Source: Parasphingopyxis sp.
GTDB taxonomy: Bacteria; Pseudomonadota; Alphaproteobacteria; Sphingomonadales; Sphingomonadaceae
NCBI RefSeq assembly: GCF_028279465.1
Contig: NZ_JANQNS010000015.1
Coordinates: 372,001-436,000 of the forward strand
Direction: 5' to 3'
DNA: 64,000 nt
A program made the translations under genes and the position numbers. The notes beneath the pieces are model-generated. The model was not told where the DNA came from, ran no database searches, and worked only from the letters and a program-made list of their open reading frames with translations. Below are positions 8,111 to 15,596 of this stretch, piece after piece. Positions within the stretch are counted from its first letter, which is position 1. Each line of letters opens with the position of its first letter.

Positions 8111-8961
8111 CCATAGCGCCGTCGACCATGCGGATACTATCGTCGCTGCTCGAAGCGCGGACTGGTCAATGTTTGTCCGAAGGCCGGCATTGGCGCGTCG
8201 AGATGGCGCTGAACCCCATTCTCAAGAAACGCGGGATCGAGGACTGCAACGCGCTGGCCGCGAGTCTGGCCGCGCCCGACGCGCGCCGACTGAGCGATGA
8301 AACTGTCGAAGCGCTGCTTAACAATGAGACCTATTTCTTCCGCGATCATGACGCATTTGCCGACCTGCCGCGCGTGTTCGAGGCGATCGCGGCCAACCGC
8401 AAAGGCCGCAAGACGCTCCGGATCTGGTCCGCGGGTTGTTCGACCGGTCAGGAAATCTATTCGGTGGCCATGCAACTGCGCGATGACGAACGGCGCTGGC
8501 GGGACTGGTCCATCGAGCTGCTCGGTACGGATATTTCCCAATCCGTCATCGATCGCGCGAAACGCGCGGATTTCAGCCAGTTCGAGATTCAGCGCGGCCT
8601 GGCCGCCGGCCATATGCTGCGCTGGTTCGAAAATAGCGATGGCCGATGGCAGGCGCGCGATACATTGCGGGATATGGTGCACTTCCGGCGGCATAACGTG
8701 TTGGATGTGCCGCCGCCCGGCCAGTTCGACGTCATATTGTGCCGCAATGTGATGCTGTATTTTCCGGGTATCAATCGGGCGAAGGCGCTCGCCAATCTGG
8801 CCCGCGCATTGGCACCCGATGGCGCCCTTATGCTTGGCGCGGGAGAAACGGTTCTGGGCTATAGCGACCGTTTCGAGATATTGCCGGGCGTGCGCTCGCT
8901 CTACCGGCTGGCTGCCGCCGAACCGCCGCAAATCCTCAGGGTTGCCGCCGCCGGCTCTTGA
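8107..8961 (+). CDS. cheR: Chemotaxis protein methyltransferase CheR
   Basis: Methylates receptor glutamates with S-adenosylmethionine. The 284-residue protein has the N-terminal helical domain and a methyltransferase domain with the motifs NNETYFFRD, SAGCSTGQEIYS (SAM binding), LGTDIS and FDVILCRNVMLYF. The ATG at 8107 overlaps the cheB stop. It closes the che operon; there is no cheD or receptor gene next to it. Confidence 0.94.
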   Translation: MTIAPSTMRILSSLLEARTGQCLSEGRHWRVEMALNPILKKRGIEDCNALAASLAAPDARRLSDETVEALLNNETYFFRDHDAFADLPRVFEAIAANRKGRKTLRIWSAGCSTGQEIYSVAMQLRDDERRWRDWSIELLGTDISQSVIDRAKRADFSQFEIQRGLAAGHMLRWFENSDGRWQARDTLRDMVHFRRHNVLDVPPPGQFDVILCRNVMLYFPGINRAKALANLARALAPDGALMLGAGETVLGYSDRFEILPGVRSLYRLAAAEPPQILRVAAAGS

Positions 8962-8999
8962 CCTTCGACGGGAAAACGGGCGGTATCGCAAAACACGCC

Positions 9000-9692
9000 A
9001 TGCCCATCGTCGAAACGCCTTCGCCGAATTTCAACGACCGCGAGCTGCCGGTCTCGATGATCGTCATGCATTATACGGGCATGGTGGACGCCGCTTCCGC
9101 GATCCGCAGGCTGACGATGGCGGGTTCGGGCGTATCCTCGCATTATCTTGTCAACGAGGACGGGACGGTGCTGCGCATGGTCGATGAGGGCAAGCGCGCC
9201 TGGCATGCCGGTGTCTCCTATTGGCGGGGGATTACCGACGTCAATTCGGCGAGTATCGGGATCGAAATCGTCAATCCCGGTCATGAATATGGATATCGGC
9301 CCTTTCCGGACGATCAGGTCGCGGCCGTCGTCCGGCTGACCCACGAAATCCGCAAGCGCCACGATATTCCGCGCGCGAATGTCGTCGGGCATTCCGACGT
9401 CGCGCCGGCGCGCAAACAGGACCCCGGCGAACTCTTTCCCTGGGAAAAGCTGGCGCGGCTCGGGGACGCCTTGGCGCGGCCGGAAAATGCGACGACCGAT
9501 CCGGGATGGACGGACAGCGCCTTTCTCGTTGCACTTGAGCGCTTTGGCTACGATATCGAAGACAAACTTGCGGCGGTCGTCGCCTTTCAGCGGCGGTTCC
9601 GGCCCGAACTGATTGACGGAACGATTGACGGACAGAGCCGCGCCATTCTTTTCCGCCTGCTCTTGGATCGGGAGCAGGGCGAGTCTAGATAG
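9000..9692 (+). CDS. N-acetylmuramoyl-L-alanine amidase, AmpD/AmiD-like (Amidase_2)
   Basis: Cuts muropeptides between the sugar and the peptide, probably in peptidoglycan turnover or recycling. The Amidase_2 domain (residues 1 to about 165) shows the zinc-binding His in VMHYTG, the SHYLV segment, IEIVNPG and the later HSDVAPARKQDPG with His and Asp ligands. The C-terminal part resembles a peptidoglycan-binding helical domain (LVALERFGYD, VVAFQRRFRP). The ATG at 9000 is preferred; a TTG at 8958 inside the end of cheR is possible. It lacks an evident signal peptide, so a cytoplasmic AmpD-like role with AmgK and MurU is possible. Confidence 0.85.
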   Translation: MPIVETPSPNFNDRELPVSMIVMHYTGMVDAASAIRRLTMAGSGVSSHYLVNEDGTVLRMVDEGKRAWHAGVSYWRGITDVNSASIGIEIVNPGHEYGYRPFPDDQVAAVVRLTHEIRKRHDIPRANVVGHSDVAPARKQDPGELFPWEKLARLGDALARPENATTDPGWTDSAFLVALERFGYDIEDKLAAVVAFQRRFRPELIDGTIDGQSRAILFRLLLDREQGESR

Positions 9693-9699
9693 AAAGGGC

Positions 9700-10078
9700 C
9701 AGAGGGCCGGGCGGCCGCGGGGCTTTATGCCGCGAGGAAAGTCCGGGCTCCATGGACCCACGGCGCCGGATAACTTCCGGCGGCCCTGAGCGCGTCGAAG
9801 GGCTAGGGAAAGTGCCACAGAGAGCAGGTCACCACATCCTCTTGCGAGGACGGTGAAAAGTGAAAGGGTGCGGTAAGAGCGCACCGCGCGCGCCGGCAAC
9901 GGCCGCGGCACGGCAAACCCCGCCGGGAGCAAGACCGAATAGGGATGGCATATGGGCCCGGGTCCGGCTCGCCGTCCGGGTTGGTTGCTTGAGGGCGGGA
10001 GCAATCCCGTTCCTAGAGGAATGGCCGCACAGGCGGAGTGATCCGCTGGACAGAACCCGGCTTACAGGCCCTCTGGCA
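9700..10078 (+). ncRNA. rnpB: RNase P RNA, bacterial type A
   Basis: RNA subunit of the enzyme that matures tRNA 5' ends. Helix P1 forms between AGAGGGCC at 9701-9708 and GGCCCTCT at 10067-10074. The conserved 5' core GAGGAAAGTCCGGGC is at about 9735-9749. The CACAGAGAGCAG-type element lies near 9816, and the conserved 3' core ACAGAACCCGGCTTACAGG ends near 10068. The length of about 375 nt and core are typical of alphaproteobacteria. Open frames crossing this segment are not genes. Confidence 0.96.
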
Positions 10079-10167
10079 GTGATCTCCGGCACAGCCGTTC
10101 AGAACCCCGTCTGCTTTACGAATCGGGCAATTTCGTTCACATGAACGGTATCAAAAGGGGAAGAATT

Positions 10168-10776
10168 ATGAGCTTAATCGATCGCGCGAAGAATATTCTG
10201 TTGTCGCCGCAAACCGAGTGGCCGAAGATCGACGGAGAAACCAATACCGTGGGCGGCCTTTTCACCGGCTATGCCATGATTCTGGCGATCCTGCCGGCGA
10301 TCGGCTCTGTCATCAGCTCGGTGGCGATTTCGGGCGCACTTGGCGTGCCGGGCCTTGGGATGGGCTTTGTGCTCGTTTCCGCCGTAGTAAGCTACGTCAT
10401 CAGCCTTGGGGTTATGTATCTCATGGGTATCATCGCCAACGCGCTGTCGCCCAGCTTCGACGGCCAGAAAGACCAGCTCGCCGCCATGAAGACGGTGGTC
10501 TATTCGGGTACGCCGATCTGGGTTGCTGGCTTGCTGAGCTGGATTCCGATTCTTGGATGGCTTCTCGCACTCGCAGCCTTTGGCTATGCGGGCTATCAGA
10601 TTTATCTCGGATCGCAGGCGACTTCGAAAGTGCCGCAGGACAAGGCGGTCGGCTTTACGATCGTGCTCATCCTGATCTGGATCGTCACTTACATCGTGAT
10701 TTCCGGTATCATCACAGCCATGCTGATCGGTAGCATGTTCACCGGTGCCATGGGTGCAGCAGCGCTCTATGGCTAG
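10168..10776 (+). CDS. Yip1-family multi-span membrane protein
   Basis: A 202-residue inner-membrane protein with about five hydrophobic segments and a conserved start (SLIDRAKNILLSPQTEW) typical of the bacterial YIP1 family. The function of these proteins is not settled. The ATG at 10168 follows a GGGGAAGAATT ribosome site; an upstream ATG at 10141 is less likely. It lies right after rnpB and ends before a clear terminator. Confidence 0.8.
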   Translation: MSLIDRAKNILLSPQTEWPKIDGETNTVGGLFTGYAMILAILPAIGSVISSVAISGALGVPGLGMGFVLVSAVVSYVISLGVMYLMGIIANALSPSFDGQKDQLAAMKTVVYSGTPIWVAGLLSWIPILGWLLALAAFGYAGYQIYLGSQATSKVPQDKAVGFTIVLILIWIVTYIVISGIITAMLIGSMFTGAMGAAALYG

Positions 10777-10830
10777 ATAAATGGCTAGATAACCGGACAT
10801 GCCGGGGCACCAAGCGCCGGCGAAAAAGAA

Positions 10831-10869
10831 ACGGGCCATGGCCAATTTGGCTGTGGCCCGTTCTCTTTT
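10831..10869 (+). terminator. Rho-independent terminator after the Yip1-family gene
   Basis: ACGGGCCA at 10831-10838 pairs with TGGCCCGT at 10854-10861 across a loop that itself can pair. TCTCTTTTC follows. It ends the transcript from rnpB or the Yip1-family gene. Confidence 0.75.
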
Positions 10870-10890
10870 CGGACGCTAGGATTGTAGGCG

Positions 10891-11439
10891 ATGGCAGGTA
10901 CAAGACGATCGAATGATTGGGGTTTCCCCCGCTGGCGCGGCTATGATTCTGCGCGCGATACAGTTGAAGTGCGCATTTGCGACCGGCATGGTTGCAACGA
11001 GCCAGGGACCTGTCCCGCGCCGAAGTCGCCGAACAGCCCGGAACGCTGGTATTTCTGCGAAAAGCACGCCGCCGAATACAATCGCAACTACAATTATTTC
11101 GAGGGCCTGACCAAGGAGCAGCGCGATCAGCGCGCCCGCGAGGAGCAGCGCGATGCAAGCGGGTTTGGCCAAGCGTCCCATTATGGTTGGGGCGGGCCCG
11201 GAGACGGGACGCGTAGCGCCGACGAGATGCGCGCGCTTGAGATTTTCGAACTCGACAGCGATGCCGATTTCGCGGCCGTCAAAAAAGCCTGGCGCGCGCT
11301 CGCCAAGGAAAACCACCCGGACGTCAAGCCGGACGATGCGGAGGCTGCCAAGCGGTTCCAGGCAGGGCAGGCGGCGTTCGAAGTGTTGCGCGCGGCCGAG
11401 GAACGGCGCGAATGGAAGGGCGCGGCATCAAGACCGTAA
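10891..11439 (+). CDS. J-domain protein (DnaJ-like co-chaperone)
   Basis: The 182-residue protein has a C-terminal J domain from about residue 115 to 175 with the HPD motif in KENHPDVKPDDA, expected to stimulate a DnaK ATPase. The N-terminal part has conserved Cys and His residues (CDRHGC, CPAPKSPNSPERWYFC, CEKH) that may bind a metal; this layout is common in sphingomonad relatives. No Gly/Phe or zinc-finger domain of full DnaJ is present, so it is a specialised co-chaperone. Its 3' end overlaps the ferredoxin-like gene by 28 nt. Confidence 0.8.
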   Translation: MAGTRRSNDWGFPRWRGYDSARDTVEVRICDRHGCNEPGTCPAPKSPNSPERWYFCEKHAAEYNRNYNYFEGLTKEQRDQRAREEQRDASGFGQASHYGWGGPGDGTRSADEMRALEIFELDSDADFAAVKKAWRALAKENHPDVKPDDAEAAKRFQAGQAAFEVLRAAEERREWKGAASRP

Positions 11440-11732
11440 GATCCGAATGGGAAACCGCCATTTTGGTCTGCCGCAAATGCTCGAAACGCGCGGGCGGCGG
11501 TTTCGGGCCGAAGGGCAAGACGCCGCTCGCTAAGGCGCTGCGCAAACATGTCGGCGGCAAGAAGGGCCGCAAGGCGAAAACTGCCATTCTCGAAACCAAA
11601 TGCCTGTCGGCCTGCCCCAAAAAGGCGGTGACGGTCGTACGCACCGACGATCTGCTCAACTGGAAGCTCTTCAAGCCCGGTACGCCGATCGATCAGGTCG
11701 CCGATGCGCTGGGTGTCGCCGCTCAGGAATAG
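11412..11732 (+). CDS. (2Fe-2S) ferredoxin-like protein
   Basis: A 106-residue protein with paired cysteines CRKCSKR near residue 20 and CLSACPK near residue 65, as in thioredoxin-fold 2Fe-2S proteins. It probably carries one iron-sulfur cluster, with an unknown redox partner. The ATG used lies inside the J-domain gene; the conserved part starts around residue 9, so a later start is possible. Its 3' end overlaps the convergent sufE by 10 nt. Confidence 0.75.
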   Translation: MEGRGIKTVRSEWETAILVCRKCSKRAGGGFGPKGKTPLAKALRKHVGGKKGRKAKTAILETKCLSACPKKAVTVVRTDDLLNWKLFKPGTPIDQVADALGVAAQE

Positions 11733-12151
11733 CGTTCGGCGGTCTCGCGGATCAGCGCGATCATGTTTGGAATGCCCTGGGTCCGGTTCGAACTGAGCTG
11801 GTTTTTCAGGTCGAAAGGCCCGAGACCGTCCTCGATATCGGTTGCCAGGATATCGGCCGGTTCGCGATCCTGCACGGTGAGCAGCACGAGCGCGATGATG
11901 CCTTTGGTGATCGCCGCATTGCTGTCTGCGAGAAAATGCAACCGCCCGTCATCGGTTCGCGTGGGATAGACCCACACGGCCGCCGAACAGCCCCGGACGA
12001 GCGTCGCATCGGTTTTCAGCGCATCGGGCATGTCTTCGAGGCTCTGGCCGAGATCGATGAGCAGCCGGTACCGGTCGTCGCTTTCGAGGAATTCATATTC
12101 CTCGCGCACATCATCAAGAGAAGAAGGGTCGAGAGAGGGGAGATTGGTCAT
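11723..12151 (-). CDS. sufE: SufE-family iron-sulfur cluster assembly sulfur acceptor
   Basis: Takes sulfur from a cysteine desulfurase for iron-sulfur cluster assembly. The 142-residue protein has the key cysteine in VRGCSAAVWV and the conserved GLGPFDLKNQLSSNRTQG-type C-terminal segment. The ATG at 12151 gives the usual N-terminus (DDVREEYEFLESDDRYR). The rest of the suf operon is not in the window. Confidence 0.88.
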   Translation of the reverse strand: MTNLPSLDPSSLDDVREEYEFLESDDRYRLLIDLGQSLEDMPDALKTDATLVRGCSAAVWVYPTRTDDGRLHFLADSNAAITKGIIALVLLTVQDREPADILATDIEDGLGPFDLKNQLSSNRTQGIPNMIALIRETAERYS

Positions 12152-12181
12152 GGCCGCCCATTTAGGGGCTGGCCGGCCACT

Positions 12182-12265
12182 CGTCACCCCGGCACGAAGC
12201 CGGGGCCTTTCCGGCGGGAGTTTCTGGCCGAGCCGAAAAGATTCCGCGGGGCAAGCGGAATGACG
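12182..12265. repeat. Two-hairpin intergenic repeat with CGTCA/TGACG ends
   Basis: An 84-nt element between sufE and the last gene of the Psp array. It starts CGTCA, has a hairpin (CCCCGGC...GCCGGGG), a 40-nt middle, a second hairpin (ATTCCGC...GCGGAAT) and ends TGACG. The same plan and length occur at 46247-46329 and 58386-58467, although the stem sequences differ here. Confidence 0.65.
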
Positions 12266-12279
12266 AAACTGGGGAAATC

Positions 12280-12522
12280 CTAGGGTTCGATCCCTGCGGC
12301 GATGGCTTCCAGCTTGCGGACCCGTTCCTTGAGATCGGCGACCTCGATCCGCGATCCGGTGCTCGGCGCGGGCACGTCGGCGGACATCGCCGCCTTTTGC
12401 TGGAGTTCGAGCCGTTTCAGCTCCAGCCAGCCGCGCCATCCCCGGAGCGCCGCGTAGCTCGCGATTATCAGCCCGATCAATCCGGTGGCTGCCATCGCCA
12501 ATGTCGGTATCTGATCCTGCAT
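12280..12522 (-). CDS. Small membrane/coiled-coil protein, PspB-like paralogue 5 of the Psp array
   Basis: An 80-residue protein with one membrane segment at about 8-26 and a C-terminal coil that ends VADLKERVRKLEAIAAGIE. The coil resembles those of the neighbouring paralogues and of PspB, but this copy lacks the terminal EIExLRD part and is the most divergent. It is the last gene of the - strand Psp unit. AAGGTTCAGG lies upstream of its start, as before several sister genes. A role with PspA at the inner membrane is inferred from position and layout. Confidence 0.65.
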   Translation of the reverse strand: MQDQIPTLAMAATGLIGLIIASYAALRGWRGWLELKRLELQQKAAMSADVPAPSTGSRIEVADLKERVRKLEAIAAGIEP

Positions 12523-12558
12523 GATTATACCTTTCTTTCCTGAACCTTATTCTCTTCT

Positions 12559-12828
12559 CTAGCTGTGCGTTCTGTCGCGCAGAGCTTCGATTTCCTGTTC
12601 GAGCCGATTGCCCTTGTCGGTGGCGATCCGCTCGAGAACGGCGATCCGCTCTTTCAGCTGTTTGATCTCGTCCCGCATCCGGCCGGCATCGGGGTCGACG
12701 ATCCGGCGATCATTGCCATCATCGTCTTCAACGATTCCGTGCTCAGCCTTGTATTTCGCTCTCAATACGCCGGCGATGGAAACGATCAGAACGATCGCAA
12801 CGACCATCGAAAAAGGATTGTCAAACAT
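12559..12828 (-). CDS. Small membrane/coiled-coil protein, PspB-like paralogue 4 of the Psp array
   Basis: An 89-residue protein with an N-terminal membrane segment (about 6-22), an acidic linker (EDDDGND) and a C-terminal coil with the shared module LKERIAVLERIATD followed by LEQEIEALRD. The module matches those of genes at 12857, 13139 and 13477 and the tail of PspC. AAGGTTCAGGGAGACC precedes the ATG by a few bases. No family name is known to me beyond its likeness to PspB. Confidence 0.7.
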   Translation of the reverse strand: MFDNPFSMVVAIVLIVSIAGVLRAKYKAEHGIVEDDDGNDRRIVDPDAGRMRDEIKQLKERIAVLERIATDKGNRLEQEIEALRDRTHS

Positions 12829-12856
12829 CTATGGTCTCCCTGAACCTTTTCCCTGT

Positions 12857-13126
12857 TTAGTTGAGCGGTTTATCCCGCAGATTTTCGATTTCATCAGCCA
12901 GTCCCGTCGAACGATCCGTCAGGATGCGCTCGAGCGTCGCGACCCGCTGTTCGAGCCGTTCGGTCTTGGCCGCATATTGCGCGGCTTTCTCCGCGGCTTC
13001 TTGCGACAGCGTTTCCATTTGCGCCTGCCTAAAGTCTGTCCAGCGATGGAAAGCGATATAGCCGAACACAATCGTAACCGGGATCACGACGACCATGAAA
13101 AGAATGGCGAGTGTGTTGAAATCCAT
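12857..13126 (-). CDS. Small membrane/coiled-coil protein, PspB-like paralogue 3 of the Psp array
   Basis: An 89-residue protein with a membrane segment at about 5-24 and a long Ala/Gln/Glu-rich helix leading into LEQRVATLERILTD and LADEIENLRD, the module shared across the array. The overall length and topology are those of PspB. Residue use before the module (QAQMETLSQEAAEKAAQY) differs from its sisters, so it is diverged and not a recent copy. Confidence 0.7.
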   Translation of the reverse strand: MDFNTLAILFMVVVIPVTIVFGYIAFHRWTDFRQAQMETLSQEAAEKAAQYAAKTERLEQRVATLERILTDRSTGLADEIENLRDKPLN

Positions 13127-13138
13127 CTTGCGCGTCCT

Positions 13139-13465
13139 CTACTTCGCTTTGTCTTCGAGCTTGGCGATCTCCTGATCGAGACCATAGCCGCTGTCGGTGA
13201 CGATGCGTTCGATGACGCCGAGCCGATCCTTGAGGCCCGCCAGCTCGTCGCGCAGCTGCGTGTTTTCCTGGTTGAGCAATTTGATCTGATCCTTGCTCTC
13301 GCGGTCAATCTTCGGCTGCACCGAATGGCCCCAGCTATTTTCCAGCGGATAACCATGTTTGATCCGCATCCAGGTTGTCACAACCCAGCCGATGACGCCG
13401 ACCGTAACGATGACCGCGATAAACGGCGCCAGATCGCTGAGCAGTCCGGGATTGTCTGAAAACAT
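13139..13465 (-). CDS. Small membrane/coiled-coil protein, PspB-like paralogue 2 of the Psp array
   Basis: A 108-residue protein with a membrane segment at about 15-33, then IKHGYPLENSWGHS and a coil ending LKDRLGVIERIVTD and LDQEIAKLED. The KHGYPLENxWG part is shared almost exactly with the next gene upstream at 13477, so these two are the closest pair. The stop lies 12 nt upstream of the next start. Confidence 0.7.
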   Translation of the reverse strand: MFSDNPGLLSDLAPFIAVIVTVGVIGWVVTTWMRIKHGYPLENSWGHSVQPKIDRESKDQIKLLNQENTQLRDELAGLKDRLGVIERIVTDSGYGLDQEIAKLEDKAK

Positions 13466-13476
13466 CGCTTATCCTC

Positions 13477-13779
13477 CTATTTCGCCGCGTCGCGGAGATT
13501 TTCGATTTCATCCGCGAGCCGTGTGCTGCCGTCCGTCGCGATCCGTTCGAGGACCGAGATCCGTTCTTCGAGCCGGACGATCTTGTCTTTCAACTCGCCA
13601 TTCTCGTTCGAGAGCAGCTCGATCTTGCGGCCGGTTTCCGGATCGTTCCGTTGGGTCGAGCCGCCCCATTCATTTTCCAGCGGATAGCCGTGCTTGGCGC
13701 GGATCGCCGTCGTGATGATCCAGGCGAGGAAGCTCATCCCCACGATCGCCAAGACAAAGATCGGACTTCCCCAACTCAT
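13477..13779 (-). CDS. Small membrane/coiled-coil protein, PspB-like paralogue 1 of the Psp array
   Basis: A 100-residue protein with a membrane segment at about 5-25, AKHGYPLENEWGGS after it, and a coil ending LEERISVLERIATD and LADEIENLRD. The topology is that of PspB: short outside part, one span and a cytoplasmic coil. Two copies of the AAGGTTCAGG motif lie upstream of its ATG, the nearer one merging with the GGGAGG ribosome site. Confidence 0.72.
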   Translation of the reverse strand: MSWGSPIFVLAIVGMSFLAWIITTAIRAKHGYPLENEWGGSTQRNDPETGRKIELLSNENGELKDKIVRLEERISVLERIATDGSTRLADEIENLRDAAK

Positions 13780-13827
13780 CTGTAATTTCCTCCCTGAACC
13801 TTCTTTCCTGAACCTGTTGCGTCCGCT

Positions 13828-14205
13828 TTAGCGCAGCGCCTCGATTTCATCTGCGAGGCGCGTGTTGCGGCTCGTCACCATCAGCTCGACATCGGCGAGC
13901 CGGCGGTCGACATCGCGAAAGCGCGAGCGGATTTCGTTGACCGAGCGGCGCGGATTGGCCCGCGTGCCCTGCCAGAATTTTTCCTCTTCCTTGTCGTCAT
14001 ATAGGCCGAGCGGCTTTTTCGGCGCCAGCCAGGCGACGAGGAAATAGACCAGAAACAGCGGCGGGAAGAAGAACAGCGCGGTGATCATGAAGCCGATCCG
14101 GGTCCACAGCAAATCGATCCCGGTATAGTCGGCGACACCCGCGCAGACGCCCAGAAACTTCGCATTCTGCTTGTCGAGATAATATTTCGTGCGGCGGTCA
14201 TGCAT
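13828..14205 (-). CDS. pspC: Phage shock protein PspC with a coiled-coil tail
   Basis: Inner-membrane partner of PspB and PspA in envelope stress. The 125-residue protein has the PspC domain at about 8-68 (KYYLDKQNAKFLGVCAGVAD, then a membrane hairpin-like segment ending VAWLAPKKP). After it comes a tail from about 85 with VNEIRSRFRDVDRRLADVE and RLADEIEALR, which resembles the module of the neighbouring small proteins. It is preceded by GGGAGACC and follows pspB by 25 nt. Confidence 0.85.
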   Translation of the reverse strand: MHDRRTKYYLDKQNAKFLGVCAGVADYTGIDLLWTRIGFMITALFFFPPLFLVYFLVAWLAPKKPLGLYDDKEEEKFWQGTRANPRRSVNEIRSRFRDVDRRLADVELMVTSRNTRLADEIEALR

Positions 14206-14230
14206 TGTCGGTCTCCCTGTTCGTCGTTCG

Positions 14231-14566
14231 TTACCGCCGGCGTTCCGCGCGGCTCATGTCTTTTTCCGGCACCCGGGGTTCGAGGCGATCCTCGAGCCGC
14301 TCTTCGATGCGATCGTCCATCGGGCGGTCCTGGCGCAGGATGCGATCGCGTGCCCATTCCGGATTATCGGCCGCGATGATCCGTTCGATCGAGTGCATCC
14401 GATCGTCCAGTCGGCGCGCGGCGTCATAAAGTTCATCCAGCAGGTCTTCGTCTTCCCGCGTCATCGATCCGGCGCGCTTCCATTGCGTGGAATAGTGGAG
14501 GATCAGCCAGGGAAGCCCGATGAAGAGCATCCCGACGACGCCGATGGGTACGAGGATGTCTTCCAT
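14231..14566 (-). CDS. pspB: Phage shock protein PspB
   Basis: Small inner-membrane protein that works with PspC to sense envelope damage. The 111-residue protein has one membrane segment at about 7-26 (VVGMLFIGLPWLILHY), a coil with RRLDDRMHSIERIIAADNPEW as in PspB proteins, and an extra charged Arg/Glu-rich tail from about 75. It starts 3 nt after the pspA stop, so it is certainly cotranscribed with pspA. Confidence 0.82.
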   Translation of the reverse strand: MEDILVPIGVVGMLFIGLPWLILHYSTQWKRAGSMTREDEDLLDELYDAARRLDDRMHSIERIIAADNPEWARDRILRQDRPMDDRIEERLEDRLEPRVPEKDMSRAERRR

Positions 14567-14569
14567 TAT

Positions 14570-15256
14570 TTACGCTTCCTTCTCTTCGGAGGGTTTCCCG
14601 CTCGCCTTTTTCATCGCGGCGAGTTCGGCTTCGATCTTGTCGCTGGTTTCCAGCTCTTCGATTTCCTGTTCGAGCGTTTTCGGCTGACCGTTGCCCAGCG
14701 CGAGCGCATCGGCGCGACCTTCGGCCATATCCACATGGCGTTCGAGCATCTCAAAGCGCGAGAAGGCGTCCTGCACCCGGTCGCCATTGTAGAGGTCGCG
14801 CAGTTTGATCTGGTTTTCCGCCGTTTCGAGGCGGGTCGAGATGCTGTTCTGGCGGCTGCGCGCTTCGCGGAGCTTGCCCTGCAGCTTGGCGATATCTTCC
14901 TCATAGGCGCGCAGCGATTCGTCGAGCGCTTCGATCTCGCCGTTGAGGCGCGCGGCCATGTCCGAGGCTTTCTGCTTTTCGACGAGCGCCTGTTTGGCGA
15001 GGTCTTCGCGATCCTTGGAGAGCGCCAGCTCGGCCTTTTCCTTCCAGCTTTCCTGGAGCTGTTCGAGCTTGGTGATCGAGCGCCGCATTTCCTTCTGGTC
15101 GGCGATCGTGCGCGCGGCGGACGCGCGGACTTCCACCAGGGTTTCCTCCATCTCAAGGATGATCATCCGAACCATTTTGGCCGGATCTTCTGCCTTGTCG
15201 AGAATGTCGGTCACATTGGCGGCAATGATGTCGCGCGTGCGGGAGAAAATTCCCAT
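14570..15256 (-). CDS. pspA: Phage shock protein PspA
   Basis: Peripheral membrane protein of the PspA/IM30 family that binds stressed inner membrane and, in the enterobacterial model, inhibits PspF. The 228-residue protein starts MGIFSRTRDIIAANVTDIL, the amphipathic membrane-binding helix, with EDPAKMVRMIILEME after it and then a long coiled coil. The C-terminal part is charged and ends in Lys/Glu. The ATG at 15256 has AGGAG upstream. Confidence 0.93.
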   Translation of the reverse strand: MGIFSRTRDIIAANVTDILDKAEDPAKMVRMIILEMEETLVEVRASAARTIADQKEMRRSITKLEQLQESWKEKAELALSKDREDLAKQALVEKQKASDMAARLNGEIEALDESLRAYEEDIAKLQGKLREARSRQNSISTRLETAENQIKLRDLYNGDRVQDAFSRFEMLERHVDMAEGRADALALGNGQPKTLEQEIEELETSDKIEAELAAMKKASGKPSEEKEA

Positions 15257-15341
15257 GGTAGCTACTCCTAATGTCCCTCGCTTGCTGTGTGGCGGCCGGG
15301 GAGGGGGAGGGGCTGCCGCCTCCCCGGCCTGTTCTGACGGC

Positions 15342-15515
15342 CTAGGCAATCTGGCCGGTAACGATGATCATATCCGGATCGGCCTGCAGCTGAACCGGCT
15401 GGCTAGGGTCGTTGGCCTGCACCGGCCCGACAGTTCCCAGCACACACATCCCCGAAACGGCCAAAGCGGCCATGCCAGCGAGGATATTTTGGCGGATGTC
15501 CTTCAAATTCGTCAT
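15342..15515 (-). CDS. Small exported protein, first gene of the Psp unit
   Basis: A 57-residue protein with a probable signal peptide (ILAGMAALAVSGMCVLGTV, cleavage after PVQA), leaving a mature peptide of about 27 residues. The ATG at 15515 has AGGAG 7 nt upstream; longer in-frame starts lack this. It lies 70 nt after the sigma-54 promoter, so it is the first product of the stress-induced transcript. No function is recognised. AAGGTTCAGG also precedes it. Confidence 0.6.
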   Translation of the reverse strand: MTNLKDIRQNILAGMAALAVSGMCVLGTVGPVQANDPSQPVQLQADPDMIIVTGQIA

Positions 15516-15596
15516 ATCGTATCTCCTGAACCTTGGCCCGTATCCGGACAGTGAAACTGATGTTATCGTCTTTGCGACTGTTAACGCCCCATTCAT

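Noticed and set aside
9700-10078. Open frames on both strands across this segment
   Set aside because: The segment is RNase P RNA with its conserved core; the frames are chance products of high GC.
10891-10960. Similarity of the minus strand (RASGGNP-like frame) to a dispersed repeat
   Set aside because: The plus-strand frame encodes the conserved N-terminus of a J-domain protein with a clear continuation, so it is coding sequence.
12275-12300. GGGTTCGATCCCT looks like a tRNA T-arm
   Set aside because: No acceptor stem, D-arm or anticodon arm fits around it, and it codes for the last residues (GIEP) of a small membrane protein.
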